Positions 55,870-64,000 of a DNA stretch of 64,000 bases are shown here, one piece after another. The stretch is taken from assembly GCF_003576645.1 (NCBI RefSeq), contig NC_044930.1, positions 19,520,246 through 19,584,245 on the forward strand. Direction: 5' to 3'. This DNA is from Ipomoea triloba (taxonomy: Eukaryota > Streptophyta > Magnoliopsida > Solanales > Convolvulaceae). The position numbers and the translations under genes were made by a program. Position 1 is the stretch's first letter. Every line of letters starts with the position of its first letter. The notes beneath the pieces were generated by a model. That model did no database searches. It saw only the letters and a program-made list of their open reading frames with translations, and was not told the DNA's origin.

Positions 55870-56228
55870 AAAAAAAAAAGGAGAATACATCCTTATTGCT
55901 ATCACTGTTGCCGGTGATGCTAGCTAGGTCTAGGATGCCACTCATTCCGATGGGTGTTGAGTGGCGCAGGTAAGTGGCGGTGATGGCGGCGCTGGCCATC
56001 TCGACAGCACTCTTAAGTGAGGTTGCCACTACCGTTCATGATATTCCAAATCAAGGAGGTTGTGGCGATGGTGGATGCGCGGTTCTCCGGTGGAGGGAGG
56101 CGGCGGCGGCAGTCGTCGTTGTCGCCATTTGCTTCGTCGAAATCGCAGGAAGCCACGTCGTCTTCTCTCTAAGCACTACGCCACAAAGCTGAGAAGAAGG
56201 ATTTTTACCTTTCTTTTACGCAAATTTT
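55870..56228. other. GC-rich stretch with no recognised gene
   Basis: Rich in GGCGG words (GGTGGCGGTGATGGCGG-like). Frames of 60-70 codons exist on both strands but none has a family signature. It may be a captured gene fragment. Confidence 0.3.
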
Positions 56229-56931
56229 ACTATGGGCCTCGGTCCACAATGTAGGGTAGTTCATACATCAAAACCACGTCGTTTTGATTAATGAAAAGAA
56301 ACGGCACCCATTCCACGCCGTTCCGCAAAAAGTAACTCTGTGTGTATAACATATTCAGTTTCATTTTATATACACTGCAGTTTCCTTCAAACACAATTAT
56401 AGTTTTTTTCGATATAACTACAATTTCATTCGACATTATACTCTCAAATATGTGAAATTGTTATTTAGTTTCATTTTATATATACTATAGTTTTATTACA
56501 ATACAACTACAGTATCATTTCGATACAACTACAGTTTTATTGGATAATATACACTCAAATATATGAAACTGTTATTCAGTTTCATTTTATATATACACTA
56601 TAGTTTCTTTTCAACACAATTACAGTTTCTTTTCGATATAACTATAGTTTCATTCAACATTCTACACTTAAATATGTGAAATCAGTTCATTTTAAATACA
56701 CTGCAGTTTTATTTTAACACAGTATCATTTTGATATAACTACACTTTCATTTGATAATATAAAAACAAATGTGATGCAGTATCATTTGAGATGAACTGTA
56801 ATTTCATTTACGGAGCTCCGTTAAGATGTGTCGACAATCGTTTCTTTACTTAAAGAAATGATATCGTTTTTGGACCATGATCTATGATCTACAAAGCTTT
56901 GTGGACCATGGTCCACGATATAAGAACGGTT
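56229..56931. mobile_element. TIR element with an ACTACAGTTTCATT word array
   Basis: Left arm CTATGGGCCTCGGTCCACAA and right arm (reverse complement TATCGTGGACCATGGTCCAC), each followed by matching AAAACGATATCATTT-like text, give imperfect terminal repeats of about 90 bp. The middle (56345-56790) is an array of AACTACAGTTTCATTTCGAT-type words arranged in about 120-bp higher units with TATATACACTGCAGTTTC. No coding content. Confidence 0.55.
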
Positions 56932-57676
56932 CTTTTATTGTTTTGACCTAAGTTTGGGCCATTTGGCCCAAGTTTAGTAATACTAAAAAAAAGGCTTGGA
57001 CTTTTAAATACTTTGGGCTTGTCACTCTTAAAATCATATTCTTTCATGTTATTATTATTATTTTTTGGGCTTGCAATTTGGTTTGTTCAAGAATTGAAAT
57101 TATATTGTTTAATTTTTTAAAATTGTTATTATTTGAATTATATTACTGAATATGCTCATATATTAAATTATTATTTTGTGCAATTTATTTGGATTATATG
57201 ATTTTATGAGTTTCTATGTATATTATGTCATATTAGCATAATATATAGTTTTGTTTATGCAGATTATAAATTATACTTTAGAAGTGGACCCTCGAGTTCA
57301 GCCAGACTTAGCCATAGATATTTTTGACAAACTATAGATCATGGCTGCTATCACCAAACGTGAATTTACCAAGCTTACGGGAGCCATTATTTAACATGGG
57401 TTCTTGATGTTGAGATTTATCTCACATCTACGGAATTTGAATACATGGTCATTGAGAAGTCGACGAGCGATGCAGCCTAAAAAGCCAAAGCCCTAATTTT
57501 CTTACGCCACCATTTAAACCCCAACCTGAAAAATGAATACCTCACTAAAAAAGACTCTGTCTTATGGAAATCTCTCGAGAATCGTTTTGACTAGCAAATA
57601 TCACTAGCCCTTCCTCAGACACAATTTGACTAGCTTAACTAGAGATTTCAAGATTTTAAATTAGTGACTAATTGCC

Positions 57677-57770
57677 AAAGACCTTGTGGTCAAGCGGCAC
57701 CCGGTGTACACTCCCATGTGGAAGGGAGTGGGTTCGAGCCTCTGTTGACTCTTTGTGCAACTTGGTTAAC
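57677..57770 (+). mobile_element. tRNA-derived SINE fragment
   Basis: A-box TGGTCAAGCGGC and B-box GGTTCGAGCC with tRNA-like spacing, then TTGACTCTTTGTGCAAC, also seen in the 6.8-kb fragment. No full cloverleaf, so not a tRNA gene. No A-tail; probably truncated by the adjacent element. Confidence 0.65.
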
Positions 57771-57866
57771 TGTTTTTTTAACCAAACATTTTCGGTTCGA
57801 TTAGTGGTTAAAGTTTTTAAAAATTTCTGTTAACGGTTAATTCGATTCGAAACTTCGGTTAACCGA

Positions 57867-57928
<62 letters not shown>

Positions 57929-57989
57929 TGTAAAATGCCTATAAATTTGTAGTGTTGTTATGGTATTATTTGTGTATATTTTCTTATAG

Positions 57990-58388
57990 AGTTAATTCCA
58001 CTTTTGGTCCTAGATTTATAGGTGACAATCCACTTTTAGTCCTTTTTTATTACAACATCCACTTTTGGTCCTAGTATTATTGTGGCATGACAAATTTTAG
58101 TCATTTATCAACAAATTAGTTTAAATATCGTTAAATACAATGACATTTCGGTCTTCAATTATGAATGTTTTTTAGAAAATAAACATAAAAAATATAGCGG
58201 TTCAACCTACTTTATATAAAAGAGATTGAAATGTCTTTGTATTTAACGATATTTCAACGATTTTGTTGCTGGAGGACCAAAATTGGTCATGCCACAATAA
58301 TACTAGGACCAAAAGTGGATGTTTTAATAAAAAATGACTAAAAGTGGATTGTCACCTATAAATCTAGGACGAAAAATGGAATTAATTC
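57990..58388. mobile_element. Foldback MITE with 11-bp target duplication
   Basis: Ends AGTTAATTCCACTTTTGGTC and GAAAAATGGAATTAATT; arms of about 150 bp are inverted repeats carrying GGTCCTAG and CCACTTTTAGTCC words. TTTTCTTATAG and TTTTGTTATAG flank it (one mismatch; 57979-57989 and 58389-58399). Confidence 0.85.
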
Positions 58389-58428
58389 TTTTGTTATAGA
58401 TTTATTATTATATGTATTATTTTAACTG

Positions 58429-58443
58429 GATTTATTATTATTA

Positions 58444-58487
<44 letters not shown>

Positions 58488-58488
58488 G
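58429..58488. repeat. (ATT)n microsatellite
   Basis: About 20 ATT units. Confidence 0.95.
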
Positions 58489-59429
58489 GTGGTATTTTTA
58501 GGATTTAAAACTTTAGCTTAAAATATTTCGGTTAACCGACCGATTAATCGAAAAACAAAAACTTCGGTTCGGTTAATTTGGTAATACAAAGTATGGTTTG
58601 GTTAATGGTTAAAATTTTAAAAACTTCATTAACCGTTCGCCCTACTAATTATAATTCAGATTTACACAAAATTGTATCCCAACTTAAGTTATGTAAGCAG
58701 GATGTTTCTAACACAGACTTGATTGAAAAAAATATTGTCTACTTTTATGCGAATAACCTTATACTCCAGCAACAGTACAAGGCAAAGAATTATGCGAGAC
58801 ATTCTGAGCTGATTTATGCCCTCCTGGTAACTGAAAATCACAACTAGCTCTACACCAGTACCCGAAGCGCACAATGTAGCCCAGTCAAGCAACACCAGGA
58901 GCAGTCAAGGGCAAGGTTGCAGGATTGAAGGCACCAACAACTCTCAAAACCAAAATAGGTAGCCAAATTATCAAGCTCGTCGAGGACAACCACATTCATC
59001 CAACTATAACTCTAGCTAGCAACAAGCATGCTTCAAGTGTGGGCGTCAAGGCTATTGGTCCCATACGTGCTGCACCCCGAAACATTTAGTCAAGGCCTAT
59101 TAGCAGGTGCAAAAACGAGATAATGAGCAACACAAGAATGAATCTAACAGCGTTGTATTGCCTGAAGCAAACACTCTCGTTAATGATGATGATGGCCCGC
59201 TAAAATATGAGCTAGAGGATTTTAGTGATCAAGCATGATTATCATTGTTTTTAGATCTTGGATGTTTGTTGAACAATTTTCTATTTTTGGATATGTTTTA
59301 TCGTAGCAATCATTCAACGTTTTTCGTATTAATATTCTTTTTGAATAATCCTTTTTATGAATAATCTCTGAATTTTCCCTCTCCTTTGCGTTGTATTGAT
59401 GCTTATCCATTTAATTATGGAAGATGTTT

Positions 59430-60720
59430 TCAACGCTATGCCTAGTAGATAGTGCAACCACGCATAATATCCTGATGGATAGAAGATCTTTCCAAACGTT
59501 TAATTAATAAACACAAGGGCAATATTTCTATTATTGCAGACGATAAGGTTTCCTTTGTGGGCTCTGGTAGAGCTTCACTATTACTCCCTCAATATAAAGA
59601 CATTAAGTTAATTGGTTTTCATGACTAAACCGCAAAACTCTTCATAACTTAGAATACCATATCATAATCCAATTTGTTAACGACAGAAAACAGGAAGCTA
59701 AATAACTTGCCTCTTTTTCATCAAAATTATACTATTCCTATATTCGACCCTTAAGGTTCGTGTGTTACACTTATTTTAAACAAAAATTCAAGGACTTACA
59801 TTCTTTTAACATCGGGCATTAAGGTGGAGCATCAAATACCTTATGTCCACACCCAATATTTTTTTTGGGTGTAACCTAGGGTCTCCACCGTCGAACACAG
59901 TGGCTAACCCCTCACTGGATTGTAGGCACCTCAATTGGGTGGGGCAGCTGGCCTGGAGATTTAAGGCTGCTCCATACCCAAAGCCAAAGATTGAACCCTT
60001 GACCTTTGGTTAAGGATGAATGAGTCCCTTCTACTCAACCACACCCTCCAGGTTTGTCCACACCCAATATGGTTTAACTGAATCCTTGATTAAACAAGTA
60101 TAATTGATTGCTATATATACCATTATTTCAAAAGTCCAGTTTACTGGTTATTTGTTGGGGAAATGTAGTATCGCATGTTGTAGGTTTAATTTAACTCTAG
60201 CCCACTACGTATCATTATTTCCCCTTATACCTAATATGTGGTTTTAAATCAAACATTTCACAATCTGTGTGCAGTCCATTCTACTGTATCACCACCATGG
60301 CGTATCTCTAGGGGCTATCAAATGCATATTGGTTATAAGCCTCTTTTTGTTGTCTAAATAATTAGAGCCCTTGAAAGGAGATCAATAGATACGCTAATTG
60401 CATACTTTATGAAGATCGATTCACAATATTAGGGGGAGTTTGGGGAGATATGATCAAATTTAATGGAATGCCGAGAAATTTCATGGAATGAAAGGATAAT
60501 TTAAACCCACTACCAATATGCCAATTGATTATACTAATCATAAAAAGAGTGACTAGGTCCCATATACATTCTCAAATTGGACCATATATATCCACTGAAG
60601 CTGCTTGGCACCAAAATTGTGGGAGACCCGTCAGTGTAGAAAAACAAGAATCCACAACAACTAGATCTAGTAAAGAATTTTCGTCGCTCTTCAAATATCT
60701 TAAAAATTTATGTATGTAAA
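59430..60720 (+). pseudogene. Old copia protease and integrase-side relic
   Basis: LVDSATTHNI at 59445-59475 is the copia protease motif (D-S-A variant), followed by a GSGRA block near 59570. Later text is broken by stops; after the SINE insert, SQSVCSPFY and VTRSHIHSQIGPYIS suggest the integrase C-terminus and the linker to reverse transcriptase. It continues the gag relic upstream. No frame is usable. Confidence 0.6.
59860..60054 (-). mobile_element. tRNA-derived SINE with 16-bp target duplication
   Basis: Flanked by TGTCCACACCCAATAT on both sides (59844-59859 and 60055-60070). On minus it starts with a tRNA-like head: A-box TGGTTGAGTAGAAGG and B-box GGTTCAATC. It runs through a body with GGAGCAGCC and GGGGTTAGCCACTG and ends in an A-tail (T run at 59859-59866 on plus). 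195 bp, complete. Confidence 0.9.
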
Positions 60721-60850
60721 ACGTTTGTCCAGAAGATGAAAAAACCTAGTAAATTTATATGTACACCAAATAATCACAATACTGTGATGCGGAACAACCA
60801 GATATGAATATCTTTAGAAAATGGCTAAAATCTTATTGACTTATAAATTA

Positions 60851-61777
60851 GGGAAAATGACATCTTTAGTCCCTGAGTTATAGGGGTAGTGTAGACTCAG
60901 TCCCTAAGTTATGGCTGTATGCGAGTTTAGTCCCTCAGTTATTCACAAAGTGGCGAGTTTAGTCCCTGGACATTAAATTTGACGAAAAAATTAAAAAATA
61001 TTCAAAATTTGAGGGGTAAAATAGGAAATTCACATTTTATTATTCTTCTTATATCAAAACAACTTTTACAACATTATTTTTCACTTCTTAGCCTAATTAT
61101 TTTCAAGATTTTTCATTTTTAAAAGCATTTTAATAACTTTTAAATGACTTGTTAGGAACCTGACTCTCGTATAACACACTTAAAACTTAGCACAAATAAA
61201 GAAATGCATGATCATTGTATTTAGATGTATGAAACACACTATCCTAACAAGTTTTTATTTTTTTACTAAGCAACAAATGTAATAAAATTAAAACTTTTGA
61301 GATAGGATAGTGTGTAAAACAATCTCAAAAATTTTAATTTTATTACATTTGTTGCTTAGTAAAAAAAAAAAAAAAACTTGTTAGGATAGTGTGTTCCATG
61401 CACCTAAATACATTGATCATGCATTTCTTTATTTGTGCTAAGTTTTAAGTGTGTTATACGAGAGTCAGGTTCCTAACAAGTCATTTGAAAATTATTAAAA
61501 TGCTTTTAAAAATGAAAAATCTTGAAAATAATTAGGCTAAGAAGTGAAAAATAATGTTGTAAAAGTTGTTTTGATATAAGAAGAATAATAAAATGTGAAT
61601 TTCCTATTTTACCCCTCAAATTTTGAATATTTTTTAATTTTTTCGTCAAATTTAATGTCCAGGGACTAAACTCGCCACTTCGCGAATAACTGAGGGACTA
61701 AACTCGCATACAGCCATAACTTAGGGACTGGGTCTACACTACCCCTATAACTCAGGGACTAAAAATGCCATTTTCCC
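60851..61777. mobile_element. Large foldback element, 9-bp target duplication
   Basis: Ends GGGAAAATG and CATTTTCCC; arms of about 440 bp each are near-perfect inverted repeats meeting in a short A/T spacer near 61310-61360. TATAAATTA flanks both sides (60842-60850 and 61778-61786). The arms begin with repeated TTTAGTCCCTGAGTTAT-type words. Transcription through it would form a very long hairpin RNA. Confidence 0.92.
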
Positions 61778-61786
61778 TATAAATTA

Positions 61787-63414
61787 ATATGACATTTATA
61801 TATATGTGAAAGAAATTTATGAAAATGTTATAGTTGTCGACAACACAATTGTCTTCAAAATTGCTCATATTATATGACAATCTGGATCTAAAGCTAGGCG
61901 CCAGAAGCACCCTGATTGATTAATGTATAAAAGGAGCAATTAAGGCATATATAAATCAGCTCGCTAATAAATGTATTCTCTTTATAACATGTACACCATT
62001 GAAATGTTAACCCTGTAGGTTACAAATGTGTGTTTGTACGAAAGACAAAAAAAAAATGATGAGGTAGTGTGATGTAAAGCAAGTTTGTAGCCTAAGGGTT
62101 TACGCAGAGACTCAGAATTGATTTTAATCAAGTATACTCTCCCATAATAGACGTCATTAAGTTCCGCTACATAATTGGTAGAATAATAAATTTAGATATG
62201 CAATTGATGAAAGACATGACTATATAATTATGGGTCATTAGACACTAGTTTTTTTGGGGGTAAATCTTTGATGGATTTATAAGTCTCAGTCTGAAAGAAA
62301 ATAAATATCACAACATGTTTGTTTTTGAATTAAGTACAAAGGTTTTACTTAATTTGAAATATTAAAGTAATTGACTAAGTAATTTCCTTCTAAAGTAGGA
62401 ATATATAATAATGAATGTGTGCCATTATGTGCTTATTAAATAGTTGCTAATGGAGTTATTTAATTATTATCTCCATCAATGTTGATTGCATAACTATTAT
62501 TAAAATACATAAAGAGCTTGTGATATTTATCGGAAGACAGAGTTTAAAATAAAAGACTTAGAAAATCAAATATTATCTTGACCAATAGATCGAGTATTTC
62601 CTTGAAAGGAATTTATACACCAGTTAACCTATCTTGAAAAATGTCTTTGACGCATTTTATATGGATAAGTACAATTTATTTATCACAGTAATGATTTCTA
62701 ATATCTTAGAGAAGATAAGGAACCATTTTTTAACCAAAAGAGGATGATGAGGATGTGTTGGGGACTAAAAGTCCATTACTTATTTATAATTGGAGCACTA
62801 CTTTATGACCAGAGATTTAATAACCGCACTAGGTCTTATATTATATTTGAGATGGAATTGCTAGTAGCATTTAATGTTCCTTTTTGCAACTAATATTGGA
62901 ATAATGTTTAAACATATCCTCACGTATCTTCGAATTACAAAAGATTTTGACGTTTATGAGAAAAATCAATGTATATTTTTATAGGTTACATAGGTGCTGA
63001 CTATTTTGCTTGGTAATGCTATTCTGTTTGATCCCCATAATGCCAAGTCATAAATATGTTATGTTTTGTTATATCCCCACTGTCCTATTTGAGGAAAATA
63101 AAATTTGTGTTGCACAAATAATAAATAAGCATGATTAAGAATATTTGACAAAATATATAACGTCAATATTCAACCCACGTGAGCTCTAAAAGAATCACGA
63201 GATTAATTATTATATAGAATGTTAATTCTAGTGACAGTCTTGAAGATTGTACCATATCCATTTCTCTACACTCCTTTTCAAACAATGTTTTTATTTAAAA
63301 ACATGTAGACTTCGAAGATTGTTATCTTCAGCAGGAGTGACATTTACTTGAATAAATCTTGAAGATTGGACTTAAATAATCTTGAAAATTGAGTCTTAAA
63401 ACTAACAGTTGTAC
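61787..63414. other. AT-rich stretch, nothing firmly recognised
   Basis: By position this should be the RT/RNase H end of the old copia relic, but I can read no conserved block. Possibly replaced or fully decayed. Confidence 0.4.
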
Positions 63415-63801
63415 TCTTTTGAAACACATGAATGCATATATATCATGTATTCTTTTCCTCACAAGATTTTTCCCATTTGGTTTTTCTAGTGTGGTTTTTA
63501 ACGAGACATGAGCTGAGTATGATATTGTAATGTCAATAGGAAAAGTTGCAAATAAATACTTAAATAGACAAATCCCAAAATCCTGTATATTATGTCCTAA
63601 AGGCTTATGGTTGCACTTTTTTTCCATTAACTAAGTTTTTTCCTACATGATTTTCTTAAGTTAAGGTTTTTAATGAGGCACCGCAACAATACATGCATTA
63701 TCGATATATCGTGTACTCTTTTCTCGACTAGGCTTTTCTCACAGCGTTTTTCTAGCGAGTTTTTAATGAGGCATGATTATGGTAAGATAATGTCCAGGGG
63801 G
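63415..63801 (+). repeat. copia 3' untranslated repeats and polypurine tract
   Basis: Three degenerate copies, 115-130 bp apart, of a phrase with GTACTCTTTT, ACTAGG, TTTTTCTAG and GGTTTTTAATGAGGCA, well known just upstream of 3' LTRs in plant copia elements. CCAGGGGG (63794-63801) looks like the polypurine tract. Confidence 0.65.

Positions 63802-64000
<199 letters not shown>

Larger units (their letters stand above)
57770..58640. mobile_element. hAT-like element built of GGTTAACCGAA words
   Basis: Both flanks of the interval are dominated by TTCGGTT, GGTTAACCG and CGGTTCGGTTAA words; the right end CCGTTCGCCCT resembles a hAT terminus (AGGGCGAACGG on minus). It contains a TA array (57872-57922), a nested foldback MITE and an ATT array. 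Left end not defined. Confidence 0.45.
57330..59240 (+). pseudogene. Old copia gag relic, interrupted
   Basis: Two pieces: 57330-57672 and 58640-59240. The first gives broken gag text. The second starts DLHKIVSQLKLC, continues ILQQQYKAKNYARHSELI and, past stops, has the zinc knuckle CFKCGRQGYWSHTC (near 59030-59075). They are separated by an insertion flanked by ACTAATT on both sides (left copy near 57664-57671, right copy near 58644-58650). Multiple stops and frameshifts show great age. Confidence 0.75.

Noticed and set aside
57683..57760. Possible tRNA gene
   Set aside because: A and B boxes are present but no cloverleaf or acceptor stem can be formed; fits a SINE head.
60000..60054. Possible tRNA gene on minus
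   Set aside because: Part of a SINE with a 16-bp target duplication and an A-tail.

Overview
This is eukaryotic nuclear DNA from a flowering plant, almost certainly a eudicot. It is AT-rich and full of plant transposon lineages: Ty1/copia of the SIRE type, FAR1-type MULEs, Helitrons, hAT and CACTA elements, tRNA-derived SINEs and foldback MITEs. It carries a two-exon plant-type ATP-phosphofructokinase gene and a plant snRNA-type USE/TATA pair. A Convolvulaceae-like asterid would fit the element mix, but that is only an impression from family resemblance. There is no bacterial, organellar, rRNA, CRISPR or genuine tRNA content.

Layout. 1-6.7 kb: a decayed copia element on the minus strand, cut by the window edge, with a 3.2-kb solo LTR of another element inserted in its leader (TSD CTTAG). 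6.7-11.6 kb: a SINE-like piece, a tract dominated by the word TGCAC, a foldback MITE and an snRNA-type promoter. 11.6-15 kb: a Helitron with a broken helicase, with a second Helitron nested in its 5' end. 15-25 kb: small MITEs, then an 8.2-kb MULE lying between TA arrays. The MULE carries a broken FAR1-type transposase gene (+) and a convergent plant-mobile-domain gene (-); the introns of both are filled with the same ~240-bp unit. 25.8-43.9 kb: a third Helitron split by a young SIRE-type copia (TSD TTTAT) with LTRs, PBS, gag (one stop), an intact pol, a small ORF and a 1169-residue 3' ORF. 43.9-47.1 kb: more Helitron, CACTA and Harbinger-like pieces.

47.5-49.2 kb holds the only clearly conserved host gene, a 472-residue phosphofructokinase (-). 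At 54.3-54.9 kb lies an unrecognised 192-residue acidic protein gene (+). From 55.3 kb to the right edge there appears to be one very old copia relic, invaded by SINEs, foldback elements and a low-complexity hAT-like element.

Three single N bases (8355, 38301, 41701) each sit between two exact copies of the same sequence (286, 1980 and 835 bp). These look like unmerged contig overlaps, so the real copia is about 14.2 kb rather than 17.0 kb, and the second copy of its 3' ORF is probably not real.

The most unusual theme is a set of non-autonomous or MULE-like elements whose interiors are arrays of one short word in many variants. The words are TGCAC, GTGCAAGT, TTAAGGTGCGTGA and ACTACAGTTTCATT. 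Each element uses a different word, and several sit inside TA microsatellites.
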